Positions 1-12,394 of a stretch of DNA of 48,791 nt are shown here, piece after piece; the first letter of the stretch is position 1, and each line of letters opens with the position of its first letter. Origin of the DNA: Guillardia theta CCMP2712 (taxonomy: Eukaryota > Cryptophyceae > Pyrenomonadales > Geminigeraceae); NCBI RefSeq assembly GCF_000315625.1, contig NW_005434438.1:5100-53890 (forward strand), in the 5' to 3' direction. Position numbers and translations under genes: made by a program. Below the pieces are notes generated by a model that made no database searches, was not told where the DNA came from, and worked only from the letters and a program-made list of their open reading frames with translations.

Positions 1-110
1 GATGATGATTGAGATGATGATGATTGAGATGATGATTGAGATGATGATTGAGATGATGATTGAGATGATGATTGAGATGATGATGATTGAGATGATGATG
101 AAGGAGAAGG
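1..110. repeat. GATGATGATTGA-type microsatellite
   Basis: Imperfect tandem copies of a 12-15 bp GAT/GATT unit run from the first base to about position 110, followed by looser GAT- and GAA-rich sequence to about 360. It is open in more than one frame only because of its composition. The array starts at the window edge, so its full length is unknown. Confidence 0.9.
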
Positions 111-737
111 AAAACAAGAAGAAGATGGAAATGACAATGTTGGTAATAATGAGCAAAATGATGATGACTGTGATGATTATATACATGAATGGATTTAACG
201 ACGAAGGATATCTTGATATTGATGAAGGAGATCATGGAAGGGATGATGATGGTGAAGGAAGAGATGATGATGTTGACGATGATGAAGGAGATGATGGAGG
301 TAATGAAGAAGAAAAAGAAGATGATGAAGATGAAGTTGGAGATGATGATGATGATGCAAGTGATAATGGTCATATCCTGGTGGTGTTTTCGCGGCAGCGC
401 GCCAACTTTCGCTCTGCGTCGCTGTTCAGTATGGACGGACGGTTTTGTTGAGAGTGTTCATGTACTGGGCATCATCCATTCTCTTGGTCGGCATTTGTCT
501 CGAGGTGTATCGAATGATCTAGATCATTACATTCTCCGTCGAACGATGCAATCTCTGATCCAACAGGAAGCTTCACATATATTTGTTGCCTGAGCTACAA
601 TGCTCGTCATGGTGACTGCTGCCATGGATCTAACCCATGACCTCATGAGCCGTCAATCATCTGTAGCCGCTAGAGCTACTACAAGCCCTCCACTCTTTCA
701 GCGCACATCAACGTCAAAGATCGCAGTCCCTCATCCT
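111..737. other. Acidic low-complexity stretch, no supported gene
   Basis: Positions 189-450 can be read on the plus strand as an Asp/Glu/Gly-rich peptide continuing the GAT repeat. No domain, start context or splice structure supports a gene. It could be the last exon of a gene lying left of the window. From 450 to 737 I see nothing recognisable. Confidence 0.4.
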
Positions 738-2009
738 TTATGTTGTCGCCTCATCGCCTCCCTCCAGTTGCTCTTCCCTCTGAGACCTTGCCTTATCTAC
801 GATCTGGATCCTGATCTCCGCTCCCTTTAGCCATGCCACGTCCCCCTTGGACAAGAACATCGCGTGCTGAGTAACGTTTTCCACTTGCTGCTTCTCCATC
901 TCACTTGCTGTCTTCTCGTTCGTGAAAACCTGAGCTCGTCTCCAACATGCTTTCCCCTCAAGCTCTGAGGGTAGAACAAACACAAAGCATACCCTCTCAA
1001 ACTTGTTCTTGGCTCGTAGAGCTGTCAATATCTTACATAGTGGTCCAAGCTTGATAGGATGTTCTTCTGCCCGTGTCATCTGGAACATGTAGAGGACCTC
1101 CTGATCTGACAATAAAAGCGCATCCATGCAAGGGAAGTTCAATGCCTTGGGCTTGCAATATGTGTTCTTCATGAACTTCCACTCGTTGAGTCCTGTTGTT
1201 GAAAACTCAAAGTATGCCTGCGACTTCTTCATATGCAAATCTATCTCTTCCCTTGCCCCTTCATCATCCTCACCCGACCCTAGACTGCGCAATCTATATC
1301 TGTTTCCTCCTTTCTTCAGCACCTCATGCGCAAAGCATTCAAAAACCAGGCCTGCCGCCGTATACAACCTAGAATCAGAGCCTGAGAAAGCCAGGTTTAC
1401 AAGTCCATCCCAGTCTGTTTTGACAAGTTGCTCAAAGATCTTCTCCGCGGCCTTCTGCGAGCATGCTCGAGCACTGATAGTCTTGTAGTCTGAGCATGGG
1501 ACCAGGTGAATCAGGCTCGATGGCAATCCCAGGTCTTCGTTCACTGCTGCTCTCATCTTTTCCTGTAGCGAGGAAATTGAGGTTATCGTCTGTATCGCCT
1601 GCTCAAGTGTGTCTACAGGCCTCACTATGACATTTCTTGGTACGTTCCCCCAATCCTTGACGACGTTCCTTGCTTCTTCTTCGTTAACGCGATCCTCTTA
1701 CATCTCGATGAAGATTGACATCTCCTCATCAGTCCATGTTGGCAGAAAATATCGCCCAGCTCCATTGTTCAGAATGTCCTTGAACCCTCCAAGCTTGGGT
1801 GAAGACAGTATGATTGTCTTTACCGAACGTGACAACACGTAGTTCCCCTGACCTTTGTACAGGTCGCAGATGTACCACCCTCGGAAAGTGGAGAGGAAAG
1901 TTGCAGAAACGGCGGCATCTCTAAACCGACTCCATTCTGTCCCATCAAAGTACCAGTACTCGGTTCCTACCTGATAGACTACTTCCTCATCAGAACCAAG
2001 AAGACTCAT
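738..2009 (-). pseudogene. RHS/Crinkler-type protein, interrupted by one stop
   Basis: Two stretches on the minus strand, 2009-1698 and 1697-738, lie in the same frame and are separated only by a TAA at 1700-1698. The first part has the WYICD and NGAGRYFLPTW signatures. The second has GNVPRNVIVRP and, near its end, VLYMFQMT...HPIKLGPL followed by a hydrophobic strand and a cysteine/tryptophan segment. These are hallmarks of the retrotransposon hot spot (RHS) proteins of trypanosomes and the related CR effector proteins of oomycetes and other eukaryotes. The P-loop ATPase motif expected upstream is not present, so the 5' end looks truncated as well. No intron fits the TAA, because the family signature resumes directly after it in the same frame. 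In RHS/CR proteins the C-terminal domain is often a nuclease fold; I cannot confirm catalytic residues here. Decayed copy is the simplest reading. Confidence 0.7.
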
Positions 2010-2869
2010 TGTCTGTGGAGTTGGAAATAGTTTGGTCTGGCCAGTGAGGTGGAGGTTGATTCGATTACAAAGAGAAAATTTTCTCTTTGTTCTCAGTTCT
2101 CAATTTTTACTATTGTTGCGCAACCGTGATTAACCGTACGGTCTGAACTGGAACAAAGAGTAATTTCTGTTCCTTGTTGTCACGGATTCATTTGAGTCGC
2201 CGGTGATTCGATGACAGTGTGTGGAAATCGCTGTTTGGAACGGTTGGATTCGATGTTTTGGGGACGTTGCATTCTTCCTTGTGCTTGGAAGTTGTTTAGA
2301 AGGTCGGAGTTGATTTTTTGTGGGACATTGCTATTAAGTTTGGACATTCAAGCCCACTGCTTTTAACATGGGCGGTGGAAAACTGGATTTGAGCGAGCCC
2401 GCCGGGAGTTGATGAAGACTCATCCTGACTTACAGATGGACAAATAAGGATCTGTGACTTCACAGGAGGAATTAGATGACTTGCTACTTCCGATTCAGAA
2501 TGCAATGAATCAATACAGAACAGGCCTGGGTATGTGTTTGATCCCATTGATACGAGAGTTCCCGCTTGATCAACTTGGAAATTTTGGTGGTGAATTTCAT
2601 ACAGTATGGGAAAAGAACAGAAGTGTGACTGTTTCATGGCGTCATGGTTCAGATGAAAATTCTGCTCAATAAGTACGGTTGGAAGATGTAGCAGGAGAAG
2701 AGTCGGTAAAAGCTAAGTTGGAAATGATTTTGGTGGAGGAGCTGGTCAAGCAGTGTTATCTTTCAGACTTGCGGCTGATATTCGAGATGTGGCACGCTTG
2801 AAAATAAGCGGATGCAGAAAAGCCGTCTGAAGGTGGAGGCCCGGAACGCGCGGTCGTGGTTGGCATCCG
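2010..2869. other. Intergenic, possible unrecognised exon
   Basis: The region shows no clear gene. A plus-strand stretch at about 2461-2672 (starting EELDDLLLPIQNAMNQ) and another at 2673-2800 look mildly coding but carry no motif I know, and I cannot connect them by convincing splice sites. They may be remnants of an old gene. Confidence 0.4.
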
Positions 2870-3720
2870 AGTCCGATCAGGCAATGCGCGGCAGGGGAGC
2901 TTACCATGTTGATGGATCTCGAGGCGGCCACCGTGTGGGAGGGCATGGTGCCGTACGACATGGTGATCTGCACGAGCCTATCACCATCGGACGCAGCTTG
3001 TGCAGATCCTCGGAGGATGACGACGCCCCGCGTGGACCTCTTCTTCCGGCGGCATCCTCCTACCCCCCCAGTACCGTCGGATCGGATGGCGGGCCATCAG
3101 ATGGCGGGCCTCCTTCCGCCAGCCTCAGGAGGCTTCCTGTTCCTCCGGGCGGGGCCCGGCGGGCTCGGCCCGGAGTCCGATCAGGGGTGCGCGCCCACTG
3201 TGAGAGGCCACTGCCAGGCCGCCGCGCAGGCGGCGCCCGCGGCCGCAGCCCGGCCTGCCCGGAAGGAGGCCGCTACCGTGAGCGGCTGGACTCCAGTGGG
3301 ATCAGTGAGATGGCCGCGCTGCCCCGGGCACGGGGGCGGGCGGGAACGGCGGCGCGGCGGTTACAATGGCCTCAGGGCCGGCGACCCGCCGCCTTCAGTT
3401 CCGAAGTTCGGCGGATCCGACCGGCGTGATTCCGAGCAGTGGCCCCGGGCCGTACTACCTTACGGCGGGCTGGCCGCCCGGCCGCCACTGACTCGTGACT
3501 CCGAGCCGCGGCCGCGCCGGCCGGGCGGGGAGAGGGCGGGCCGCCGGCCGCCGACTGACTGGCATGCGGCGGCCGGGCCCGGCCGGGCCAAAAGTTGCGC
3601 GCTGCGGCCAACTTGCTGCTCAGCAGTGCCGGACCGGGACTCCGAGCCGACTCCGGCGAGCCGGAGGCTTCGGCGAGTTCTTTACTCAAAGTTAATTAAG
3701 TTAAAAATCAGTTACCAATG
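2870..3720. repeat. GC-rich dispersed repeat, copy 1
   Basis: A strongly GC-rich block full of GGCC, GGCGG and CCGGCC, ending in an AT-richer tail with TTTACTCAAAGTTAA at 3681-3695. The same 15-base tail occurs next to GC-rich blocks near 22.6 kb and 30.2 kb. The long open frames here in several registers are a composition effect. No coding signature or terminal inverted repeat was identified. Confidence 0.65.
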
Positions 3721-3887
3721 GGGCATGTAAGTTGAGGCGAGCTTGCAGCTCTACGTCCTTCTCTTGGTCTCTCCGACTCGTGACATGGCGAGGCGAGTCG
3801 GGCCGGCGGCGGTGATAAAAGCGACCAGCAAGAAATGAGGGCGGCTGCCGGCGAGGCCCGAGCTTGACGTGCAGCATGCAGGCGTAA

Positions 3888-4108
3888 GCTTCAGGACGTG
3901 AGCTGCTGATGTTCATAGAAGAGACGATCTGCTTCAGGATGTGAGCTGCTAATGTTCATAGAAGAGACGATCTGCTTTAGCAGGACGTGAGCTGCTGATG
4001 TTCGTAGAAGAGACGATCTGCTTTAGCAGGACGTGAGCTGCTGATGTTCGTAGAAGAGACGATCTGCTTCAGGACGTGAGCTGCTGATGTTCGTAGAAGA
4101 GACGATCT
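3888..4108. repeat. Five-copy 43/46-bp tandem repeat
   Basis: Five consecutive units begin at 3888, 3931, 3974, 4020 and 4066, with lengths 43, 43, 46, 46 and 43 bp. Each contains GACGTGAGCTGCTGATGTTC or a one- to two-base variant, then (A/G)TAGAAGAGACGATCT. The longer units carry an extra trinucleotide in GCTTTAGCAGG against GCTTCAGG. Units are nearly identical, which suggests recent expansion. There are no unique spacers, so it is not a CRISPR array. It lies about 470 bp upstream of the coiled-coil gene. Confidence 0.95.
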
Positions 4109-4573
4109 GCTCATGAGCAAGCTGCGTCCGAAGCAGAGAAAACGAGCCGCCGGTCAAAGTGAAATTGAGGAAAGGAGAGCTGTAGAGAGAGAGCCGCTGG
4201 CGGGGAGAAGACTGATGAAGCTCAGCGAGAGATAAGTTTTGACAACAGGAAGAGAGTAGCTTTCAGCTTCATGGCAGAAGCCGCATTAATCGCCTAGATA
4301 AATCGCCTAGCTATGCAAGGGTATTTAGCGAGTCACAGGTGTAGGCAGAAGTTACTTTACCAGCAACGAAAACTTGACGAAAAGAAATAATTGAAGAGTA
4401 TGGGTTTTCATGAGAATCCAGATGGCATAGTAGATTCGCATGTATCAATGGCTTGAGGTCAAGAATTAGCCTGACGGTCTGATTCGTCTGACTTGAAGGA
4501 AGCATGGTTCAAGGGAGTCGAGCGCTTGAGACTGATTCCTTCCAGCAGGGGGCAACATGCCTCGACATAGTCT

Positions 4574-7500
4574 ATGCTAGACCCGATGAATGCTGACCAG
4601 AACGCGCGCAAGGAGAATAACAGCAAGCATGAAGATGACAACATACCGTTGAAGCATGTTGGACCAAAGATTGAGGTTGAAAGCTCAAAATTTTCTGTGA
4701 ATGGAAAACGATTATACAACCAGGTATTGTTCTGCTCTCTTGTATGTGAGAGATGTGTTTGTTGAAGTTAGACATCAATCAGGCTGTTCACAGCGGAAGT
4801 CCCAATAGCAGACGCACCGATCCTAGCTCTGCGTGGGGCCAGGCGTCCAACGGTAGAGAGGAGCGCATTGCTGATGAGCAAGAAGAGAAGCATAGCGGTG
4901 TTGTCTTGTTGTCTCCTGACATCCAGCAAATGTGACTCTGCTCCTCCCTTGCCCAACAGGAGGACCTATGATCAGTCCACCACTTGCTCCAGTCTTGTGC
5001 GATGAGATGTATGGAGCTACCTCTGGCAAAGAAGACTCGAAGGCTGAGATCGAAAACGACAACAACGACTCATGTAATCTCGCTTCTCCCATCTCTGCGA
5101 TCAGACACTCGGATGGCTTTGATGAATTCGAGTCGCCTGACAGCATCGACCTTGAAGACGAGCATCCGAGTGATCGGAGAAACATTCACAACTATGAAGT
5201 AAGTACTGAGATGATTTTATGTTGCATGTGCTCAGACTGTTGTGCTCCAGAACAAAGTGAAGGCGTCGAAGCGATTGTACGCGGACGACATGCCTCCTTT
5301 CATCGTCAAACAAGACGCAAGTGATAGAGAATTTTCGCCGCGGTCTGTCCAGAGATTGCACGCGCATGAGGCCGAGGAGAGGATCATGGGCATACAAGAC
5401 AAGAAGACCGTCGGCCCGCACGACCTTTCCTACCAGGCGGGAGATGGGGACAGCGATCGCCGCATGAGGGTGAGTCGATGAATCAGCGTTGGAGGTCCCT
5501 TCTTCCCCCTCAGCCCTGACGACCTGGAGCAGGACACGGAAAGAAACACTTCGTTACAGGAGGAACCGAGTGCTCAAGGTGAACTGCATGCTTTGAGGTC
5601 TAGAAACAAACTGCTAGAAGACAAACTTTTTCAAGCCAGCGTTGAAGCCGCTCGAGCTGAAAACAAGATCCGGCTATTGGAGACTTCTCTTGACCAGAAG
5701 CAGAGCATGCTCCAAGAGCTGTCTTGTGAAGATTACGAGTTGAGGCACTTCGAAGCAAACAAACAGAAACAAAGAGCGCAAGAAGTTCTCATCAAGACTC
5801 AGTTCTTTGCGCAAGAATTGTTTGTATCTATCAGGCTTGCAAAGGAAGAAGCAGAGCTTAGCTGGAGTGAGCTTCAAGAAAATCTGCACAGGATTCAAAG
5901 GAATTGCGAAGAGAAAGACATCATGTTCAAACACTACCTAGGGAAGTACAAAGAGTTGTCGGCCAAGTGGAAGGAACAACAAGAAAATCAAAAGTTGAAC
6001 GACAATCAAGGACAGACGATTTGGCACCTCCGGAGTCGTGTGCAAGAGCTCGAGAGGCAGTTAGCGTCAGAGGTTGACTCGCATTTGAAGCTGAAGTCGA
6101 TGTTTAAGTCGAGAGAGAGAGAGATGGTTGAACTCAAGAAGAGGAACGCCCGGCTAGCAAACGAGATGGAAGAGCAGCGAAATCATCGGGAAATCTCACT
6201 GATTGAGAATGAAGAACTCCGGAGAGAGATCGCTCGAGTGTTGGACAGCGAGCAAAGAATGTCGTTTGACAATGAAAACCTCAAGAGTCAGATTGCTGTT
6301 GTCGAGAAACAGTGTGAAGACCTCAGAAAAGAAAACGAGGAACTGAAGCATGTCAACAGCCTCTGCTCCAAGAGTGCGAGCGCGACTAGTCACGACTTGA
6401 CCAAGCTCAAGAAGGAGCTTGAGGCATCCAGAGTGCAGCTTAAGGAACGAGACTCTGAGCTCCTCACGTCGAGAGCTGACATGAAGCTGCTCAAGCTGAG
6501 AGTCAAGCAGCTGGAGGATCATAGCAGCAAGTTGTCGCACCAGCAGGAATCAGAAGTCATCAAGAGTGTTGCCAGTGTCGAAGTTTCTCACAGCAGCTTC
6601 AAGAATCAGAAACCAGAGCAAGAGGCGGATGGAGCTCTTACAGTGAGAGGCACGGAAGCGACGAGCATGGAGCTTGCGATGAAGAACTGGAAGGAAGCCT
6701 ACCTCGACACCTCCTTCCCCTTCTTCTTGAACTTCGTACGTGAGAGCTCCGAAAGGCTGGCGATAGTGAAGCAGATGACGTTGGAAATGGAGGCAAGCTG
6801 TGACCGGTTGACTTACGAGCTGAACTCGACCAAGTTCAAGAGCTCGAGGCTCGAGAGGAGGCTCATGGAGACTGAGAGGTCGAGACATGAGCTGACCATG
6901 ATGATGCATGAACGAAGTTCCCAGCTCGACAGCCCCGCGAGTCTGACCGCCAACCTCCGACTGTCACGGCTTGATCGTCAGCAGAATCGATCGGACGACA
7001 GCAGAGGACACGAGCACAACGACCTGCACCTGCTCCAGGAGCTGAGAGACACAAAGGTGCAGCTGGTGGAGCTTGAGGCGTTCATGTCGATCTTGGAAGA
7101 GGAGAAGAACTCAGCTAAGGCAGAGCTGGCGGTGACTCATCGCATGCTCATGAGCGTCAGCGGCTCTCTGAGCGCCTCCCACCTGCCATCGCTCGCCATG
7201 GGCGATGCTTCCTCTGCTCTGTGGAACAACATCAAGGATCTTGAGCGCCTGTTCAAGGAGGCTCAAAGGTTCTTCGAGCATCACAAGGAAACGACCTTTT
7301 TCAAGGAGATGGCGGAGATGAAGAAGTCCATCTCCTTCCATGCCCTCCCACAGAGACCCTCTCCTTCCTTGCAGCCTCCGCAGGAGCCTCTAGCGACAAC
7401 TTCTGCTCCCCTCCTCAAGTCCTTCCAGCGAGGTTCGACCAGGAGGAGCGGAGCTGAGCGAGATGCTGCGGAGAAGCGGGGAGAGCCGCCATCTTTCTTC

Positions 7501-7635
7501 TCCGCAGCGACTCTGCTGAAATCCCCTCGGACGCTCGCGCACAGGCAGCAGCTGAAGGCTCAGTCGCAAGAATCCTCTACCCTCTCCAACGCGTCGCAGC
7601 GAGTGAGGGAGATTCAGAGGCTGCTGGGAAGATGA
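4574..7635 (+). CDS. Large coiled-coil protein, five exons
   Basis: Proposed exons are 4574-4723, 4783-4897, 4960-5198, 5251-5469 and 5533-7635, giving about 941 residues. Introns of 52-63 bp have GT-AG ends and phase closes at each. An alternative acceptor at 5235 would add five residues to exon 4. The start ATG follows an in-frame stop six bases upstream. The first 240 residues are polar and probably disordered. From exon 5 onward the protein is almost continuous Glu/Lys/Leu-rich heptad coiled coil, with a short break near EAYLDTSFPFFLNF, and ends in a basic Ser/Pro-rich tail. I do not recognise a specific family. Long proteins of this kind are commonly cytoskeletal, centrosomal or ciliary, and CFAP43 lies nearby, but that role is inference. 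Confidence 0.75.
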
Positions 7636-7779
7636 TGGGGAGGGGGAGACGGGAGGGAGCAGCAGAGGAAGAGAAAGGAGGGAGAGGGGATTGGGTTACT
7701 GGCATGACTGAAATATGATTCACTAATCGCACACTGTTTTGCACTTCTACCGCAAGAGCCACAGCTCTTCATGTCCTCG

Positions 7780-10294
7780 TCACTTGTCCTTGAGCGCCTG
7801 TGCTCCCATTTTCGACCACTTGGGGTTCTGCTGCGATGCCGTCGGCTTGAGGTCCTCGGCTCTCGCTCTAGCTGAGTGTACCAGGGAACCCTCTTCCACC
7901 CCCTGCGCTCTGCCGTTGGCGTTTTGCAGACTCCGCAGCCACGTCCAGAGCTCTCCCGGGGTTGCTCGATGATGCAGGAGGTCGTGATAAGCTGTGAGGA
8001 TGGGAATGACTTGATGGGGAGGCTGAAGACAGTGAGAGAGGCAGGATGAGAAAAGAAAGAAGGTTAGAGCAGGGGGGAGGAGAAGAAGAAGACGAGAGAG
8101 AGAGGAAGCAGACGACGGAAGTGGAGGACAAGAGAGAGGAAGAGGAGGAAGTCAGTTTGATCAAGTCATGCCCAGCTCTCTCTCACCTCGTCGACCAACT
8201 CGATGCGAAAATTCCTGTAACCAGCTCTGATGAGGTCAGAAACGTAAAAGACTCCGGACTGAGCCTTAGCGTTGAAGACAGTATTCCTGCACCCCATGTC
8301 TGCCAGCACCAGATGCTCGTTCCCCTCCTGCTCTCCTCGTCAGGACCCGCACCCTCACGTGCTCTCCTTGCCTGGTCGCGGAGGTGGACGGAGTTGGTCT
8401 CGCAGGGATGCCCGCAGTCCTTGTAGCTGTTGCCGTCGCTCAGGAAGCGGCAGAACACGCAGTGCTCGGTGTGAAAGATCGGCAGGTGCTGGTGGATGAT
8501 TGCCTCCAGCTGGTGCCCACCAGGCCCCAGAGAGTTTCCCAGCTCGCACAGCTGGAAGGCGTTCAGGTCGTGGGTGGGGGCTAGGCGGGCCAACCCCTCC
8601 TCCAGCAGGTGGAGAGCGCTTATCCTGTTTGCGGCATTCAAGCTGAAGTCACCGTGGAGCTCGGGGATTCTCAGCTCCTCCTTGTCAGAGAGAACCGCTC
8701 CAGCCCCTCCCAGGTCCGTCAGCTTCTGCAGCATCCCCGTGCTCCTCACGAGCAGAGCGTCCGCCCCGAGCCTGAGGTAAAACCTCCACATCCTCTCCTC
8801 TTCTGGTTTCAGCACCCTGTTGAAAGCTTAGATCTCCTCCACTTCCTTCTCCTCCTCCTCCTTCACAACAACTCCCTCCCCCGCATTCCTCCCCGTTCCT
8901 CCTCTTCCACCTGCTCCTCACCTGGGAGTCGCTACGATCACTCGCTTCCCTGAGCCTCTGACAGCCTCGACGGCTTGAACGAGCCCGTGGACTTCGAGAA
9001 AGTCCAGGATGATCTCCTCCAGCCACTCCACCTTCATCGCTTCCTCGCACTGCTCTCTGGTCCTGCACAGGATCGCGATCTTGGGCGCCCTTCCGTCCCT
9101 GCCTGCCTGCCTCTCGCCTTGTGCCAGGGAGGTGAAAGATGCGTCAACGATGTTGGATACGACTGCCTCCTCCGCCATCCCCTCTGCCGTCCTGTAGAAA
9201 TCTTGTCATCCTCACGAGGGGGGGGAGGAGCAGAGAGGTGGGAGAGAAGGGTGAAGATGAGGAGGGAGGGAGGGAGGGAGAGGAAGGAGGGAGAGCGAGG
9301 AGGAAAGACAGGAGGGAGGAAACGAGACAAGTCAGCTCACGTGTACATGAGCCTCTGCTCAAGCAGCTGCTCCACTGCCTCTCTGCGTGCTGCCTTGATC
9401 TCACTGGCAGGCACGAAAGTTCCTCCGGCCAGGGCAGAGACGTCAAGGTGGAGGAGGCGGAGACCTGTTCCTCCGAGCAACCCTATGGACTGCCGCGCAT
9501 GCACCTCGTCAGAGTTCCTTTGCAGATGGCCAGAGGAGGAGGAGAAGGAGGAGCAGCAGGAGCAAGAGCAGGAGACAGCAACAACGAGATCAGAGGGAAG
9601 TTCAGCAGGAGATTAGAGAGGAAGACGGACCAGACACGAGGAGGGGGCAAGAGAGAGAAGGAGTATGAGGAGGAGAAGGGTGAACATTGAATGTTTCTTC
9701 TCACCTTGCGCAGACTTTCCTCATCCAGTCCCTTGCTTGTTGCCTCTTGCAGTACTGACATCGTCGTTCCTCTTCCCACTCTTCCCAGCTGGTCCTCAGC
9801 AATAATCGTGAGCTGCTTTCCCAGCTCGCCTGAAACTTTGATGCTAACTCCTGCTGCGCTTTCCGACGCTCCTTCTGCTCCTCCTCCGTGTCCTCCCCTC
9901 TCTCCTCCACCTTTAACCAGCGCTTCGAGCTTCTTGTCCACTGCCGCGTCCCTTGTCTTCCACACCAGGTCTCCTCGTCCTACCCTCCTCAGTTCCAGTG
10001 CATTCTTCCCGAACTTGACCAGGAAGGATCCAGAGGTGACCTCCTGCCCCAGCTGTAGCTCAGCAACCGCAAACTCCTTCCACTCGGCATCACCTCATTT
10101 GATGTCCTAGCGACCGACCGTCCTCGAGAGTCAATCACCTGTTAACCATCAGCCCCCTTCCTTCCCCACCTTCCATCCTCCTCTCTCTCATCTCCTCTCC
10201 CTCCCTCCACCATCCTCTTTCCCACCTCCCCACCGCTCCACCTTCCTCTCCCTCCTTCCTCCTTCCTCATCCTCTTTCCTCCTTGATCTTCCTC

Positions 10295-10331
<37 letters not shown>

Positions 10332-12394
10332 CTCCCTCTTCCTTTTCCTCTGCCTCCTTCCTCTTCCTCCTTCCTCTTCTTCTTCCTCCTCCCTCCCTCC
10401 TCCTTCCCCTCACCTCATACACGGAGCCTCCTTCTTCCTTTTCTTCAGGTGCCCCTCTGTCGAACACGACACCGTCTCCTCGTTTGATGGGACCGCAGAC
10501 TTTGATTCGCACGCCTCCATCCTCCACTCCCTCAACCTTTCCCACTAGAATCCCGCGATGTCGCGGATTTCTTCCCCTGACTAGTCGCTGATGGCGAGGT
10601 CCCTCCAGGAACCCAGGGGTCAGGCCGTTGTGATTCTCGTCCTTGTCAACTCCGTCAGTGGATTGTGTTTCCTGCTCCTCTCCTCTCCTTTCTTCCTTCT
10701 TCCCGCCTCTCGCCCCTTGCTTCATTGTCTCTCTTTCCCTCCCTCCTCATCCTCTTTCCCCTCTTCATCGGTTTCCCTTTCTCCTCCTCTCTCCCTTCCA
10801 CCTCATCTTCTCCATCCCTGCCTCTTCACCTGTGCTCGCGCGAACACTTGCTGTAGCTCCCTTCTGCTGAGCTCGCTGATCAAGCTTGTGTCCTTCTTGG
10901 AGGAAGAGGAGGAAGAGGAAAACAGTTCCCAGGCCTTGTCTACAGCCTCTCGGTAGACTTTGGTTGTGAGTGCCACGTACTATGAGAGCAGCTGAGGGAG
11001 GCAACAGGAGAGAAGAATTTGAGTTACCTCCGGGCTCTTGAGCCTGCCCTCGATCTTCAAGGAGGAGACTCCAGCTGAGATCAGCTGGGGAACCAGCTCG
11101 ACAGCCATCAGGTCTTGCGGGCTGAGCAGATACTTAACGTCTTCCATTGGCTTCCTCTTCCCGTTTACAAGCAGCTCGTAAGGGAGGCGGCAAGCCTGAA
11201 GCAAGAGCTATCAGAGGCGTCGGCAGACGACAAGCTCCCTCTCACCTGTGCGCACTGTCCTCTATTGGCTGAGCGACCTCCCCATGCTTCGGAGGAGAAG
11301 CACTGGAAGCAGGGTCAGAGAGAATTCTTCTCGCAGGGTCCAACTCCACTTCCTCCGCCTCCTCCTCCTCACGCTCGTGATCTACCTGTCCTGAGTAGCT
11401 CACGCACAGAGCTCCATGCACAAAGATCTCGATGCCCTCCATAAGTTCTTCCCCGATCTCCTTCTGGATTGACGCAATCTCTGTGACAGACAACTCCCTG
11501 CAGTAAACTTAGAGGATCAAACTGCGCCATCCTCTCCCCTCACCTGCCCAGCACGACTCTGCTGACTCCCTGCCGACGCGCAAACTTGACACCCTCAGCT
11601 GAGGTGATACTCATCTGCGTGCTGCCATGGATGTTGAGGTTGGGGGAGATGCTCTTGATCATCTTCACCGCCCCTATGTCCTGCACGATCACCGCATCGA
11701 CGCCATGGCGGGCGATGGAGCGGACCATGTCCTCGAACTCGTCGAGCTCGGAGTCGAAGAGGAGGACGTTGACAGTGACGTATCCCTTCACCCCGTGCCT
11801 GTGCAAGTACTCCATTACTGCTGGCAGGTCTCGCTCAGGGTGAAAGTTAGACGCTCTTGCTCGTGCATTGAACTTGGAAAGCCCAAAATAGACCGCGTCT
11901 GCCCCGTTCTCAACCGCCGCCTTGAGCTGGGGCCATCCTCCAGCAGGGGCGAGGACCTCCGGCTTCTGGAAGTTCCCCTTCATCCCCATGCTCGGCTGCT
12001 CTGCTATCGCTACTGAGATCGAGGATGCTTCCAACGTTGCGCCTGCTCCATCCCTGTCCTTCCGGTAAAGCTCAGGGAACTTTCGTTGATCTGCCGAGTC
12101 AGCATTTCCTTCCTTACGACATTTCAAACTCTGGAGGATCGACCAAGACGACCTCCTCCTTGCTCTCCCGTCGCCATGCGCAGCCCTCTTGCTGTACCAT
12201 GCACCAGCGTCCCAGTCTTTGCGGCTCGTGATGGGGCTCCTTCCGAGACCGAGGGGAAGCGCGGAATGCGAGGAGAGAGCAGAAGGGCTGAGAGGAGCAA
12301 GAGATACGAGGTAGGAGGATACAGCAGGAAGGAGGAGGAGGAGGATAGCTGTCGCTTGTTCGGCTCCAGTCGCCATGCCCTTCCCTGCAAGCAT
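7780..12394 (-). CDS. Peptidase U32 family protein, two modules, secretory leader
   Basis: Twelve exons from ATG 12394 (or 12376) to the stop at 7780 give about 1,060 residues. Exon ends: 11544, 11497-11386, 11302-11246, 11195-11028, 10979-10830, about 10641-10414, 10082-9705, 9489-9341, 9191-8922, 8816-8372, 8327-8187, 8022-7780. A hydrophobic leader (ATAILLLLLPAVSS) precedes a basic stretch, suggesting plastid routing. The first module opens with PEVLAPAGGWPQLKAAVENG, then cysteines in LCVSYSGQC and GQCAQAC, and KIEGRLKSPEYV. A DUF3656-like middle follows (RVGRGDLVWKTRD). The second module has HTEHCVFCRFLSDG...CGHPCE and ADMGCRNTVFN. Bacterial relatives (RlhA, TrhP, UbiU/V) hydroxylate RNA or ubiquinone precursors and bind a 4Fe-4S cluster; an organellar rRNA or tRNA modification role is inferred. 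Intron 8371-8328 is GC-AG. Exon 6's start could instead be 10671. Confidence 0.88.

Noticed and set aside
2812-3730. Long overlapping open frames on both strands rich in Arg/Pro/Gly/Ala
   Set aside because: They lie in a GC-rich repeat where stop codons are rare in every frame; no domain or splice pattern supports them.
3888-4108. Regular repeats suggesting a CRISPR array
   Set aside because: The units are directly abutting, without unique spacers, and the DNA is eukaryotic.
10267-10420. Gly/Arg/Glu-rich protein on the minus strand
   Set aside because: It is a purine tract within an intron of the U32 gene, open only because of composition.
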